NCBI RefSeq assembly: GCF_900157385.1
Contig: NZ_LT717701.1
Span: 474,693-538,692, forward strand
DNA from: Mycobacterium terramassiliense
GTDB taxonomy: Bacteria; Actinomycetota; Actinomycetes; Mycobacteriales; Mycobacteriaceae
Direction: 5' to 3'
Length of the DNA: 64,000 nt
This document shows positions 1-7,954 of this stretch, piece after piece. The position numbers and the translations under genes are program-made. Position 1 is the stretch's first letter. Each line of letters starts with the position of its first letter. The notes under the pieces were generated by a model. It worked only from the letters and a program-made list of their open reading frames with translations, ran no database searches and was not told the origin of the DNA.

Positions 1-137
1 GTGGGCCGGCGCAGCGGTGTCGTCGGCGGGTCGACGGGCGGTGGCGCGGGGCCGGCCGAGCGGGGGATCAGCTGCGGCGGCTCCGGCCCGCGCGGCGGCC
101 GGGGGCCGCGCCGTCCCGGTGATCGGTCGCCGTTCAC
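1..137 (-). CDS. Pro/Arg-rich protein, 5' end only (window edge)
   Basis: An open frame starts at a GTG at 135-137, directly after an in-frame TAG four codons upstream, and runs off the left edge. The visible 45 residues are rich in Pro and Arg, like the cytoplasmic N-terminal tail of an LytR-CpsA-Psr or other membrane-anchored protein, but no conserved domain is reached. It follows the DUF2470-type gene on the same strand, the position of Rv3840 in M. tuberculosis, and may share its iron-regulated promoter. The function is not recognised, and the start has only a weak ribosome binding site. Confidence 0.4.
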   Translation of the reverse strand, partial: MNGDRSPGRRGPRPPRGPEPPQLIPRSAGPAPPPVDPPTTPLRRP

Positions 138-180
138 CCGGATAACCTACGTGCCGGGTGGGGACCGGGGTTACCAGCGG

Positions 181-969
181 TTACCTCCGGGCCCGCAGCC
201 CGTTGAGGAACGGGCAGCCCATCAGCAGCCGGATGGCCTGGCTCAACCCGGTCATGTCGTCCACCGGTTTGTGAAACGGGAGCCGGACGTCGTGGTCGCC
301 GTCCTTGCCCTCGACGCGGAACCGCATGCCGTATCGGTCGAGCCCGAGCGGGCGAACCTGCCCGCGGCGCAGTGGCGGCGGCAGCCTCGACACCAGGCGC
401 GCGACCACGTCGTTGTGGGCGGTGTCCAGGTGCCACAGGAGGCCGGCCTCGACTTCGCAGAAGGGATCTGGCCGGGCGGCGAGCAGGTCCGCGACGCCGA
501 CGGGTTCGGCGCCGGTGGCATCGGTGACGACCACGGACGCGATCTCCAGCCGGAACAGCGCGTACCGCGGGTCCCCGTGGGACGGCGCCGATCGCGGCGT
601 CTCGACCTGGAGCAAAGCCGGGTTCGGGTGCTCGGCGGCGATCAGGTCGAGCGTGTCGGTCACGTCGTCGGCTGGGACCCGCTGCAGGCGCCCGCGCACC
701 CACACCAGCGAACGAACCGGCTCCCGCAGCGGCAGCGGGGCGTAGTCCGTCAGCTCCAGCAGCGCCTGCGATCCGGACGCGCTGCCGTCCGCACGGCCGG
801 CGCAGTCGACCGGCAGCGCGATGGCGAAGGAGCCGTCGGCCAGCAGGTGACGCACCGGTGCGGCGACCGGGCCCCCACCCTCGACTGCCACCAGCGCGGC
901 ACCGGCCCGCGCGCAGGCGCTGCGAATACGTTCCGGAGTCGTCGGTGCCGGGCCGACCGTCGATGCCAT
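181..969 (-). CDS. DUF2470 / heme-utilisation-like protein (Rv3839-like)
   Basis: A 262-residue soluble protein resembling mycobacterial Rv3839. Its C-terminal part (about residues 165-255, with RYGMRFRVEG and VRLPFHKPVDD) looks like the DUF2470 domain found next to heme-oxygenase or PNPOx-like folds. The N-terminal half has the split-barrel look of flavin-reductase-like heme proteins. The ATG at 969 is preferred over an upstream TTG because GAGGAG lies just before it. An IdeR-like box lies 17-35 bp upstream, so iron repression is likely. A role in heme or iron handling is inferred from family and operator; no catalytic residue can be named. Confidence 0.7.
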   Translation of the reverse strand: MASTVGPAPTTPERIRSACARAGAALVAVEGGGPVAAPVRHLLADGSFAIALPVDCAGRADGSASGSQALLELTDYAPLPLREPVRSLVWVRGRLQRVPADDVTDTLDLIAAEHPNPALLQVETPRSAPSHGDPRYALFRLEIASVVVTDATGAEPVGVADLLAARPDPFCEVEAGLLWHLDTAHNDVVARLVSRLPPPLRRGQVRPLGLDRYGMRFRVEGKDGDHDVRLPFHKPVDDMTGLSQAIRLLMGCPFLNGLRARR

Positions 970-985
970 CGTGCTCCTCAATCGA

Positions 986-1004
986 TTAGGTAAGCCTAAG
1001 TTAA
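986..1004 (-). promoter_or_regulatory. IdeR-type iron box
   Basis: The 19-mer TTAGGTAAGCCTAAGTTAA closely matches the IdeR consensus TTAGGTTAGSCTAACCTAA and is an interrupted palindrome. It lies just upstream of the minus-strand DUF2470-type gene and would block its promoter when iron is plentiful. The Mtb counterpart Rv3839 is reported to be iron-repressed. Confidence 0.75.
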
Positions 1005-1050
1005 CTTACGACCCATCGCGCCGCAAGGACCGTTTGACGTGGACCGCCGT

Positions 1051-1056
1051 TAGGGT
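1051..1056 (+). promoter_or_regulatory. pheA -10 hexamer, leaderless
   Basis: TAGGGT fits the mycobacterial TANNNT -10 pattern and ends 6 nt before the GTG start of pheA, so the transcript probably begins at the start codon. No ribosome binding site is visible. Confidence 0.45.
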
Positions 1057-1062
1057 TGGGGC

Positions 1063-2010
1063 GTGGTCCGCATCGCTTACCTCGGTCCGGAAGGGACGTT
1101 CACCGAGGCGGCGCTGCGGCAGATCACCGCCGCCGGCCTGGTTCCGCAGGAGGAGCCGGGCCCCATCCGGCAGATGCCGCTGGAAAGCACGCCCTCGGCG
1201 CTCGACGCGGTGCGCGACGGCGATGCCGACTACGCGTGCGTGCCGATCGAGAACTCGATCGACGGTTCGGTGGTCCCCACCCTGGACAGCCTGGCCATCG
1301 GTTCGCCCCTGCAGGTGTTCGCCGAGACCACGCTGGATGTGGCGTTCAGCATCGTCGCCAAACACGGCCTGGGCGCCGCCGACGTGCGCACGTTGGCCGC
1401 CTTCCCGGTCGCGGTCGCGCAGGTGCGCCAGTGGCTGGACGCCCAGCTGCCCGGTGTCGAGTTGCGGCCGGCGTACTCCAACGCCGACGCGGCGCGCCAG
1501 GTGGCCGAGGGCCAGGCCGACGCCGCGGTGACCTCGCCGCTGGCCGCCGCCCATTGGGGACTGGGCGTCATCGCCGACGGCGTCGTCGACGAGCCCAACG
1601 CCCGCACCCGCTTTGTCCTGATCGGCCTGCCCGGCCCGCCGCCGGGCCGCACCGGGGCCGATCGAACGTCGGTGGTGTTGCGCATCGACAACGTGCCGGG
1701 CGCGCTGTTGTCCGCACTGGCCGAATTCGGCATCCGCGGCATCGACCTGACCCGGATCGAATCCCGGCCGACCCGAACCGAACTCGGGACCTACCTGTTC
1801 TTCGCCGATTGCGTCGGCCACATCGACGACGGCGCCGTCGCCGAGGCACTCAAAGCGTTGCACCGTCGTTGTGCCGATGTGAGGTATCTGGGTTCGTGGC
1901 CGACGGGGTCGGCCGTCGGGGTGCCGCCACCGCCGGCGGACGAGGCCTCGCGCTGGTTGGCGCGACTGCGGGACCCCAAACCCGGGCAGACGTTCGGGGC
2001 CGGGGGGTAG
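1063..2010 (+). CDS. pheA: Prephenate dehydratase
   Basis: Converts prephenate to phenylpyruvate, the committed step of phenylalanine synthesis in the cytosol. The 315 residues are close to the Mtb enzyme in length. The N-terminus IAYLGPEGTFTE opens the periplasmic-binding-like catalytic domain. The Thr-Arg-Phe signature is in NARTRFVLIG near residue 183. The C-terminal ACT domain (about 200-280) has GALLSALAEFGIRGIDLTRI followed by ESRPTR, the segment that binds phenylalanine for feedback inhibition. The GTG start follows a -10 at leaderless spacing. The mutase-like gene follows 5 nt downstream, so the two are probably co-transcribed. Confidence 0.95.
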   Translation: MVRIAYLGPEGTFTEAALRQITAAGLVPQEEPGPIRQMPLESTPSALDAVRDGDADYACVPIENSIDGSVVPTLDSLAIGSPLQVFAETTLDVAFSIVAKHGLGAADVRTLAAFPVAVAQVRQWLDAQLPGVELRPAYSNADAARQVAEGQADAAVTSPLAAAHWGLGVIADGVVDEPNARTRFVLIGLPGPPPGRTGADRTSVVLRIDNVPGALLSALAEFGIRGIDLTRIESRPTRTELGTYLFFADCVGHIDDGAVAEALKALHRRCADVRYLGSWPTGSAVGVPPPPADEASRWLARLRDPKPGQTFGAGG

Positions 2011-2015
2011 GAACG

Positions 2016-2705
2016 ATGGGCGGTCGTTTGGTGCTGTTGCGGCACGGACAGTCCTACAGCAACGTCGAGCGCCGGCTGGACACCCGGCCGCCCGGCGCGG
2101 AGCTGACGCCGTTGGGCCGTGACCAGGCCCGGGCCTTTGCCCGGGGTTCGGGGCGGCCGGCGCTGCTGGCGCACTCGGTCGCGACGCGGGCGTCGCAGAC
2201 GGCCGAGGTGATCGGCGGGGAGGTCGAACTGCGTGGCATGGAAGTGGCCGACATCCACGAGGTGCAGGTGGGGCGCTTGGAGAACCGCAGTGACGACGAC
2301 GCGGTCGCCGAATTCAACGCGGTCTACGAACGCTGGCATCGGGGTGAGTTGGACCTGCCGCTGCCCGGCGGGGAGTCCGGCAACGACGTCCTGGACCGCT
2401 ACGTGCCGGTGCTGACCGGGCTACGGATGCGCTACCTGGACGACGACGAGTTCAACGGCGACATCGTCGTGGTCAGCCATGGCGCGGCGATCCGGCTGGC
2501 GTCGGCGGTGCTGGCCGGGGTGGACGGCGACTTCGCGCTCGACAACCATCTCGACAACGCCGAATCGGTGGTGCTGGCCCCGATCACCGACGGGCGGTGG
2601 AGCTGCCTTCGCTGGGGACAGCTGACGCCGCCGTTCTGTCCCCAGGCCGACGAGGCGACCCCGGTGGCGGACGCGGTGCGCTCAGGCACCGATCCGATGG
2701 GCTAG
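2016..2705 (+). CDS. Histidine phosphatase / phosphoglycerate mutase family protein (Rv3837c-like)
   Basis: A 229-residue histidine-phosphatase superfamily protein. The catalytic motif LLRHGQSYSN lies at the N-terminus, with the phosphorylated His near residue 10; the second His is in VVVSHGAAIRLA near residue 155. The ATG at 2016 is chosen because LVLLRHGQ follows at once and GGGG/TAGGA precedes it; longer upstream frames overlap pheA. It lies 5 nt after pheA. The family includes phosphoglycerate mutases and many small-molecule phosphatases, so the true substrate is unknown. Its 3' end overlaps the convergent Cys-rich gene by 24 nt. Confidence 0.85.
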   Translation: MGGRLVLLRHGQSYSNVERRLDTRPPGAELTPLGRDQARAFARGSGRPALLAHSVATRASQTAEVIGGEVELRGMEVADIHEVQVGRLENRSDDDAVAEFNAVYERWHRGELDLPLPGGESGNDVLDRYVPVLTGLRMRYLDDDEFNGDIVVVSHGAAIRLASAVLAGVDGDFALDNHLDNAESVVLAPITDGRWSCLRWGQLTPPFCPQADEATPVADAVRSGTDPMG

Positions 2706-2882
2706 CGACTCGTCCGCGCATGCGCAGCCGACGGCGTCGCAATCGATGACGAACGTGTGCACCACCAGCTCGGGGCTGTCGCAGTCCGGCTCGGTGCATT
2801 CCCACCGGTGCAACGAATGGCGAATGATGGTGCCGTGGCAGTGATCTAAGCCCGCCCGGCACTCGCGGCACTCAGCGCTCAT
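2682..2882 (-). CDS. Small Cys-rich, probably zinc-binding protein
   Basis: A 66-residue ORF with a conserved-looking cysteine pattern: CxxC in AECRECRAG, then CHGT, CTEPDCDSPE and a final VGCAC. Regularly spaced Cys and His in so short a protein suggest a metal site rather than chance, and a similar short ORF is recalled from other mycobacteria. No enzyme motif is visible. The ATG at 2882 has a weak ribosome binding site. It ends inside the 3' end of the convergent mutase-like gene. Function unknown. Confidence 0.6.
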   Translation of the reverse strand: MSAECRECRAGLDHCHGTIIRHSLHRWECTEPDCDSPELVVHTFVIDCDAVGCACADESLAHRIGA

Positions 2883-2947
2883 AAGCCGTTCATAGCACCC
2901 GGGCCGGACAATGTCGGGTTGCCGCGCCCGGAAATCGGCGGCGCGTC

Positions 2948-3298
2948 TCAGGCCCAGCCCAGCTCCTCCAGCCGGTCGTCATCGATCCCGAAGTGGTGGG
3001 CGATTTCGTGGATGACCGTGATCGCCACCTCCTCGACAACGTCGTCGTCCGAGTCGCAGGCGTCGAGCAGCGCCTCGCGGTAGATGGTGATGGCGTCCGG
3101 CAGCGACCCGGCGTAGTCGGAGTCGCGTTCGGTGAGCGCCACCCCTTCGTAGAGCCCGAGCAGCTCGGCGTCCTCGGGATGGCGGTCCTCGACGAGGATC
3201 ACGACGTTGTCCATCGCGGCCGCGAGCTCGGCAGGGATCAGGTCGAGCGCATCGGAGACCAGCTCGTCGAACCGCTGCGGATCCATCCGCACGGGCAC
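2948..3298 (-). CDS. Zincin-type metallopeptidase domain as a separate gene (alternative start)
   Basis: An alternative reading of the 3' part of the fused ORF. GTG codons at 3298 and 3292 and an ATG at 3286 could each start the metallopeptidase, matching its independent existence in other mycobacteria. The domain is about 112-116 residues, acidic, with HEIAHHFGI as zinc site and catalytic Glu; the downstream Asp in FGIDDD is the likely third ligand. No signal peptide is visible. If translation starts here, it is probably coupled to the upstream gene. Confidence 0.5.
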   Translation of the reverse strand: MPVRMDPQRFDELVSDALDLIPAELAAAMDNVVILVEDRHPEDAELLGLYEGVALTERDSDYAGSLPDAITIYREALLDACDSDDDVVEEVAITVIHEIAHHFGIDDDRLEELGWA

Positions 3299-4633
3299 CC
3301 GGCTAGCCTCCCGGGGCGGGCGGCGGTGGGGGTGCCTCCGGTGCCGGTGGTGCCCGTGCGGATGGATCCGCAGCGGTTCGACCTGCGCGGGCGGCGCCTG
3401 AGTGGCCGGCGCTTGAGTGGCCGGCGCCTGCGGCTGCGTCACCACAGGCTGTTGCCCGGGCAGGTGCTGGTTGTTCGGCGGGATGGCGTCCGGCGCGGTG
3501 CTGGCCTGGGTCGGCTGGCTCGGCGCCTGAACCGGAATTGGCGGCATCGTCAGCCGCTCCTCGGGGATGTCCGGCGGCGGGACCGGCGCCTGGCCGTTGA
3601 TGAGCAGCTGGCCCTTGGCGCTGTTGACCAGCGTGGCCCAGCCCCCGTTGCCCAGCGTCGCGCCGATGCTGCACGCGACCTGGCGGCTGCCCGCCGACCA
3701 ACTGGGCAGCGACACGGTCGGGTAGATCAAAGTCAGGGTGGTGGTCCGCAGCTTGGTCGGCGCGAGGTAGGCGTCCGTCATCTTCGTGCACGAATCCTTG
3801 ATGAACCCGTCCTGGTCGGGCTCGGCGGGCAAGGCGCCCGGAAACTTCTCGGCCAGGTTCACCGTGCCGGTGACCTCCATCGCGTGCGGAGCAGCGCAGT
3901 CGACTGGGACGTCGGTCGGCTGGTTGGTCGCCGAGTCGATGCCCAGGCAGGTGCCGGCGGGCCAGACCTTGGACTGGTCGACGTCGGCGACCTTGCCCTT
4001 GAAGACCTCCTGCTGGTTGTTGGCGCCCGGCAGCTGCAGGCCGCACAGCATGCGGCGGTCGCCGGACTGGCGCCAGGCCCGGTCACCGGCCCACAGCAGG
4101 CTGACCATGAACTTGCTGGCCGGGTCGAATTTGGGTCCCAGGTAGTTGTGGACGGCGGGCTCGCACTGCTCCTGCGTCATCTGCTGGATCCGCGCCGGCG
4201 ACGGGGGGGAGGCGCCCGGCCCGTACTCGGCGCCCGGGAAAGTCCGCATGTCGACGGACTCGGCGACTTCGAACTTGTGGTCGTCGGCGCAGTTGACGAT
4301 GCTGGCCGACTCCGGGGTGGCATCCGGCCACGTCAGGCAATCGCCGCCCTTGGCGCGGTTGAAGGCGGCGTCGCTCTTGGTGCCGGTGCTGGGCACCGGC
4401 TCGCTGTTGATGTAGCCGGCCAGCCGTCCCGGGCCGCTGCCGGCCGGGATCGCGGTGACCAGTCCCGCGATCAACAGTCCGCCCAACGCGGTGAGCAACA
4501 GCGCTCGCCGGGTCGCCGTCGCCTGCAACCCGCGCGGCCAGGCGAAGCCGGGCGGTGGCCGTTTGGCGGGGTCGCCGGGGGAGCCGGCGGCGGTCCCGGC
4601 TTCCGGGGCTTCCTTCTCGGGCGCTTGCGACAT
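2948..4633 (-). CDS. Fused ORF: septum-formation-like membrane protein (Rv3835-like) plus zinc metallopeptidase (Rv3836-like)
   Basis: Mtb has two genes here; this sequence reads them as one frame. From the ATG at 4633 (GGAG just before it) there is a short Ala/Pro/Glu-rich cytoplasmic tail, one transmembrane helix (RRALLLTALGGLLIAGLVTA), then a large extracytoplasmic Cys-containing region with two similar halves (GDCLTWPD and AGTCLGID), typical of the septum formation family. A Pro/Gln-rich linker follows. The final ~112 residues, from MDPQRFDELV, form a minimal zincin with the HExxH motif in VIHEIAHHFGIDDDRLEELGW. The linker is crossed by a perfect 34-bp inverted repeat. A different frame ends with a natural Pro-rich tail and a TAG at 3303, so the fusion may come from a recent insertion or an assembly error. 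Confidence 0.7.
   Translation of the reverse strand: MSQAPEKEAPEAGTAAGSPGDPAKRPPPGFAWPRGLQATATRRALLLTALGGLLIAGLVTAIPAGSGPGRLAGYINSEPVPSTGTKSDAAFNRAKGGDCLTWPDATPESASIVNCADDHKFEVAESVDMRTFPGAEYGPGASPPSPARIQQMTQEQCEPAVHNYLGPKFDPASKFMVSLLWAGDRAWRQSGDRRMLCGLQLPGANNQQEVFKGKVADVDQSKVWPAGTCLGIDSATNQPTDVPVDCAAPHAMEVTGTVNLAEKFPGALPAEPDQDGFIKDSCTKMTDAYLAPTKLRTTTLTLIYPTVSLPSWSAGSRQVACSIGATLGNGGWATLVNSAKGQLLINGQAPVPPPDIPEERLTMPPIPVQAPSQPTQASTAPDAIPPNNQHLPGQQPVVTQPQAPATQAPATQAPPAQVEPLRIHPHGHHRHRRHPHRRPPREASRVPVRMDPQRFDELVSDALDLIPAELAAAMDNVVILVEDRHPEDAELLGLYEGVALTERDSDYAGSLPDAITIYREALLDACDSDDDVVEEVAITVIHEIAHHFGIDDDRLEELGWA
3266..3382. repeat. Perfect 34-bp inverted repeat with 49-bp spacer
   Basis: Positions 3266-3299 and 3349-3382 are exact reverse complements. 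The left arm holds the start of the metallopeptidase coding sequence (VRMDPQRFD on the minus strand). The right arm lies in the 3' end of the upstream membrane-protein coding region and looks like an inverted copy of it. Together they could form a very stable hairpin. Confidence 0.9.
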
Positions 4634-4742
4634 CGGCTCCATTCTGACAGGGCCGGCTAAGTGGCGTGACAAAAGTTACGGATGTGAAACTCCCGGGATG
4701 GGCCTGGTGGGGTGCTCTGCCGGCGCGGCGGCGCGGCAAAAG

Positions 4743-4748
4743 TAGTCT
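4743..4748 (+). promoter_or_regulatory. serS -10 hexamer, leaderless
   Basis: TAGTCT (TANNNT) ends 7 nt before the GTG start of serS. No ribosome binding site lies in between, so a leaderless mRNA is likely. Confidence 0.5.
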
Positions 4749-4755
4749 CAGGCGC

Positions 4756-6015
4756 GTGATCGACCTGAAGCTGCTCCGGGAAGACCCCGACGCCGTGCGC
4801 CGCTCCCAAGTCAGCCGGGGCGAGGACCCGACACTGGTGGACGCGCTGGTGACCGCCGACGCCCACCGCCGCTCGGCGATTTCGGCCGCCGACGATCTGC
4901 GCGCCGAACAGAAGGCCGCCAGCAAGAGCGTCGGCGCGGCGTCGCCCGACGAACGCCCGGCCAGGCTGGCGCGCGCCAAGGAGCTGGCCGAGCAGGTGAA
5001 GGCGGCCGAAGCCGCCCAGGCCGAGGCCGAGGCGGCGTTCACCGCGGCGCACATGGCGATCTCGAACGTCATCATCGACGGGGTGCCCGCCGGCGGGGAG
5101 GACGACTACCGGGTCCTCGACACGGTCGGCGAGCCCGCGGCGATCGAAAACCCCAGGGACCACTTGGAACTGGGCGAGTCGTTGGGGCTGATCGACATGC
5201 AGCGCGGCGCCAAGGTGTCCGGATCGCGGTTCTACTTCCTGACCGGGCGGGGCGCGCTGTTGCAGCTGGGCCTGCTGCAGCTGGCCCTGCGGCTGGCCGT
5301 CGAGAATGGCTTCATCCCGATGATTCCGCCCGTGTTGGTGCGCCCGGAGGTGATGGCCGGCACCGGGTTTCTGGGCGCCCACGCCGACGAGGTGTACCGG
5401 GTCGAGGCCGACGACCTCTACCTGGTGGGCACGTCCGAGGTGCCGCTGGCCGGCTACCACGCCGACGAGATCCTCGACCTGTCCGGCGGCCCGCTGCGCT
5501 ACGCGGGCTGGTCGTCGTGCTTCCGGCGGGAGGCCGGCAGCTACGGCAAGGACACGCGCGGCATCATCCGGGTGCACCAGTTCGACAAGGTGGAGGGTTT
5601 CGTCTACTGCCAGCCGGCCGACGCCGAGGCCGAACACCAACGGCTGCTGGGCTGGCAGCGCGAGATGCTGGCCCGCATCGAGGTGCCGTACCGGGTGATC
5701 GACGTCGCCGCGGGCGACCTCGGCTCGTCGGCCGCGCGCAAATTCGACTGCGAGGCATGGGTTCCCACGCAGGGCGCTTACCGCGAGCTGACGTCGACGT
5801 CGAATTGCACCACGTTTCAGGCGCGCCGGCTGGCCACGCGCTACCGGGATGCGAATGGCAAGCCGCAGGTGGCCGCCACGCTCAACGGCACGCTGGCCAC
5901 CACCCGGTGGCTGGTGGCGATCCTGGAGAACCATCAGCGGCCCGACGGCAGCGTGCGCGTGCCCGCCGCGCTGGCGCCGTTCGTGGGTACCGAGCTGTTG
6001 GAGCCGGCCGGCTAG
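4756..6015 (+). CDS. serS: Seryl-tRNA synthetase
   Basis: Charges tRNA-Ser in the cytosol. The 419 residues counted from the GTG match the length recalled for the Mtb enzyme; upstream in-frame codons lack homology. The N-terminal coiled-coil arm that holds the tRNA spans about residues 25-105 (rich in Ala, Glu, Lys). Class II motif 2 is [22 protein letters not shown], split here as [11 protein letters not shown] then [12 protein letters not shown]. The serine-site segment is [15 protein letters not shown], and motif 3 is [16 protein letters not shown]. It is monocistronic and converges on the AraC-type gene, sharing stop-codon bases with it. Confidence 0.97.
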   Translation: MIDLKLLREDPDAVRRSQVSRGEDPTLVDALVTADAHRRSAISAADDLRAEQKAASKSVGAASPDERPARLARAKELAEQVKAAEAAQAEAEAAFTAAHMAISNVIIDGVPAGGEDDYRVLDTVGEPAAIENPRDHLELGESLGLIDMQRGAKVSGSRFYFLTGRGALLQLGLLQLALRLAVENGFIPMIPPVLVRPEVMAGTGFLGAHADEVYRVEADDLYLVGTSEVPLAGYHADEILDLSGGPLRYAGWSSCFRREAGSYGKDTRGIIRVHQFDKVEGFVYCQPADAEAEHQRLLGWQREMLARIEVPYRVIDVAAGDLGSSAARKFDCEAWVPTQGAYRELTSTSNCTTFQARRLATRYRDANGKPQVAATLNGTLATTRWLVAILENHQRPDGSVRVPAALAPFVGTELLEPAG

Positions 6016-6752
6016 AGGCGCCGTGCGCCCGGGGTGTGGCCGAAGGCGCGCCGGTAGGTGTCGATGAAGGCGCTGGGCGTGGCCCAGCCACACGCCTGCG
6101 CCACCGCGGTGACGCCGCGATCCTCTGCGAGCAGCATCAACGCGTGCTGCAGGCGGACCTGGGTGCGCCACCGCGGGTAGGTCATGCCCAGCTCGTCGGC
6201 GAACAAGCGGCTCAGGGTGCGCTGGCTGACGCCGACCCGGCCGCCGAGTTGCCGCAACGTCAACGGGTTCGTCAGGTCGTCGGTGATGAGCGCGCACGCT
6301 CGCCGCAGACGGATGTCGGTGGGCGTCGGAATCCAAAGCGGCTCATGAATACTCGTGGTCTGCAGCTGGTCGTGAACCACCGCCAGCATGCGCTGGTGTT
6401 GCTCGCTGTCGAGCGCATCGGATTGCGAGCAAGCGATGATCAGTTCTCTCAGCAGGGGATTGATGGCGAGCACCGCCGGTGTCGTGGGACCTCGACGGTA
6501 GCGGTGCGGGTCGAGCGCGACGCCGTGAAAATGGGTGTGGCCGTGGAACCTGTGTTCGTGCCAGATGCCCGCCGGTATCCAGATGGCGCGGTTCGTCGGG
6601 GTGATCCACGTGCCGGCGGGGGTGGTCACCGAGACAGCACCGGAGGAGGGGTAGACGATCTGGTGCAGGTGATGCCGGTGCCGCGGGATCCGCGCGCCCG
6701 GCGGCAGCGACTGGGATGACGTCACCAGCCCGTGCTGGCCGATTTCCGACAT
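6012..6752 (-). CDS. AraC-family transcriptional regulator with cupin sensor (Rv3833-like)
   Basis: A 246-residue regulator. The N-terminal cupin (about 15-95) has the His-rich [16 protein letters not shown] and [21 protein letters not shown], a likely metal or small-ligand pocket. The C-terminal AraC domain (about 150-245) has two helix-turn-helix units, [21 protein letters not shown] and [22 protein letters not shown]. The ATG at 6752 gives the usual cupin start; the longer frame reaches into the divergent promoter. It faces the methyltransferase gene across 54 bp containing two inverted repeats, so it may control that gene and itself. The inducer is unknown. Confidence 0.85.
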   Translation of the reverse strand: MSEIGQHGLVTSSQSLPPGARIPRHRHHLHQIVYPSSGAVSVTTPAGTWITPTNRAIWIPAGIWHEHRFHGHTHFHGVALDPHRYRRGPTTPAVLAINPLLRELIIACSQSDALDSEQHQRMLAVVHDQLQTTSIHEPLWIPTPTDIRLRRACALITDDLTNPLTLRQLGGRVGVSQRTLSRLFADELGMTYPRWRTQVRLQHALMLLAEDRGVTAVAQACGWATPSAFIDTYRRAFGHTPGARRL

Positions 6753-6773
6753 ATCACGGCAGAATATCGGAAG

Positions 6774-6785
6774 TCCGCATGCGGA
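6774..6785. promoter_or_regulatory. Palindrome between araC-type gene and methyltransferase
   Basis: TCCGCATGCGGA is a perfect 12-bp palindrome just upstream of the methyltransferase -10. A looser TTCCGA/TCGGAA pair at 6744-6772 lies beside it, at the AraC start. Candidate operator; the binding protein is inferred from position only. Confidence 0.35.
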
Positions 6786-6793
6786 GGAACGCC

Positions 6794-6799
6794 TAGCGT
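6794..6799 (+). promoter_or_regulatory. Methyltransferase -10 hexamer, leaderless
   Basis: TAGCGT (TANNNT) ends 7 nt before the ATG at 6807, consistent with a leaderless transcript. Confidence 0.45.
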
Positions 6800-6806
6800 T
6801 GGCGAT

Positions 6807-7376
6807 ATGGCGATGAACCTTGTGCACCGGTGGCGGTGCAGCTCGACGGGCTGGCAGGACACGGTCACCGACCGGCTGCTGCCCTGGGTGCTGCGCGATG
6901 TCGAATTAGGCTCTCGGACACTGGAAATCGGCCCGGGGTACGGTGCGACGACGCGTGCCCTGCTGGATCGGGCCGAATCGCTCACCGCCGTCGAGGTCGA
7001 TGCCTCGCTGGCCGATCGACTGGATCGGCGCTACGGCGATCGGGCGCGCGTCATTCACGGGGATGGCACCGAGACCGGGCTGCCCGAGGGTCACTTCAGC
7101 TCGGTGGTGTGCTTCACGATGCTGCACCACGTCCCCACCGCGGACTTGCAGGACCGGCTGTTCGCGGAAGCATTCCGGGTGTTGCGGCCCGGCGGCGTCT
7201 TCGCCGGCAGCGACGGCGTGCCGTCGCTGACCTTCCGGCTGCTCCACATCGCCGACACGTACAACCCGGTGCCACCGGCGGATCTGCGCAGGCGGCTGAC
7301 GGCCGCCGGATTCGCCGACGTCCGGATCGACGTGTCGGGTGGCCGGCAGCGCTGGCGCGCCACCAAACCGGCCTGA
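6807..7376 (+). CDS. Class I SAM-dependent methyltransferase (Rv3832c-like)
   Basis: A 189-residue cytosolic methyltransferase. Motif I, which binds SAM, is TLEIGPGYGATTRALL near residues 36-51. The acidic residue after strand 2 is in LTAVEVDASLADRL. Motif II/III features are VIHGDGTETGLPEG and the methyltransferase-11 signature FSSVVCFTMLHHVP with EAFRVLRPGGVFAGSD. The ATG at 6807 follows a leaderless -10; a longer frame overlaps the divergent regulator. The neighbouring AraC regulator suggests inducible expression. The substrate cannot be told from sequence. Confidence 0.85.
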   Translation: MAMNLVHRWRCSSTGWQDTVTDRLLPWVLRDVELGSRTLEIGPGYGATTRALLDRAESLTAVEVDASLADRLDRRYGDRARVIHGDGTETGLPEGHFSSVVCFTMLHHVPTADLQDRLFAEAFRVLRPGGVFAGSDGVPSLTFRLLHIADTYNPVPPADLRRRLTAAGFADVRIDVSGGRQRWRATKPA

Positions 7377-7392
7377 GGGCCGGGCTTTTCGC

Positions 7393-7884
7393 TCAGGCGT
7401 CCACGGTCGCGGGCGCGGGCGACGATTTCTCGTGCCGGCGCTGCCGCTCCATGGTGGCGAAGTAGAAGGCGAACGCGAACGCGAAGCTGGTGAACAGGCT
7501 GGACACGAAGTACAGCCACGGGCGGCGCAGCCCGCGACGGTAGCCGTCGACGATGGTGAACAGCGGCAGCAGGATCACGTTCGCGATCGTGTAGTCCTGA
7601 CTGGCCGAGCTCGCGGCCGGGTTGGTGAACATCAGCTGGATGTATTCGGCCCAACTGCCGTGGCCCCAGATCGGGTTGGTCGACCCCTTTGCGTACTCCT
7701 GCACGAAGTGGATGTTGAAATACCAGCCCAGCGCGACCGACGCGATGCCTACGACGTAGTACACGGCTTCCAGGGGTGAGAACAAGGGGCCGTCGGCCGG
7801 CCGGGCGAAAACCTTGGAATTGGACGCGACGATCCAGCCGATGACACTAAGCCCGAGAACCGCATGCACGAGAAGCGAGACCAT
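7393..7884 (-). CDS. Four-helix membrane protein (Rv3831-like, DUF2834-like)
   Basis: A 163-residue integral membrane protein with four hydrophobic segments: VHAVLGLSVIGWIVA, AVYYVVGIASVALGWYF, YTIANVILLPLFTIVDGY and WLYFVSSLFTSFAFAFAFYF. The C-terminal tail MERQRRHEK is basic and probably cytoplasmic. Conserved-looking Asn and Trp residues (YFNIHFVQEY, GHGSWAEYIQLMFTNPAA) lie between helices 2 and 3. The family assignment is tentative. It is divergent from the TetR gene and shares the TGTCA-ATAA-TGACA operator, so it is probably in the TetR regulon. Confidence 0.7.
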   Translation of the reverse strand: MVSLLVHAVLGLSVIGWIVASNSKVFARPADGPLFSPLEAVYYVVGIASVALGWYFNIHFVQEYAKGSTNPIWGHGSWAEYIQLMFTNPAASSASQDYTIANVILLPLFTIVDGYRRGLRRPWLYFVSSLFTSFAFAFAFYFATMERQRRHEKSSPAPATVDA

Positions 7885-7911
7885 GGCCGAAGTGTCGCTC
7901 GCGGGCGGAAG

Positions 7912-7931
7912 TTTTGTCAATAATGACAGAA
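7912..7931. promoter_or_regulatory. TetR operator 1 (intergenic, divergent)
   Basis: TTTTGTCAATAATGACAGAA carries the inverted repeat TGTCA-N4-TGACA between the divergent membrane-protein and tetR genes. The same site, reverse-complemented with three changes in 20 bp, recurs at 8579-8598. The shared sequence points to the adjacent TetR protein as its ligand. Confidence 0.65.
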
Positions 7932-7942
7932 GGCGAAGGGGG

Positions 7943-7948
7943 TACGTT
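7943..7948 (+). promoter_or_regulatory. tetR-type gene -10 hexamer, leaderless
   Basis: TACGTT (TANNNT) ends 6 nt before the ATG at 7955. Operator 1 lies just upstream, in the -35 region, suited to autorepression. Confidence 0.45.
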
Positions 7949-7954
7949 ACTGGG

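Noticed and set aside
1..993. Plus-strand 330-codon frame at the left edge
   Set aside because: Antisense to the DUF2470-type gene, with no domain; its end overlaps the iron box.
2993..4660. 555-codon plus-strand open frame opposite the fused membrane/metallopeptidase ORF
   Set aside because: Low-complexity Arg/Gly/Val composition and no motif; the minus strand carries HExxH and Cys-containing domains.
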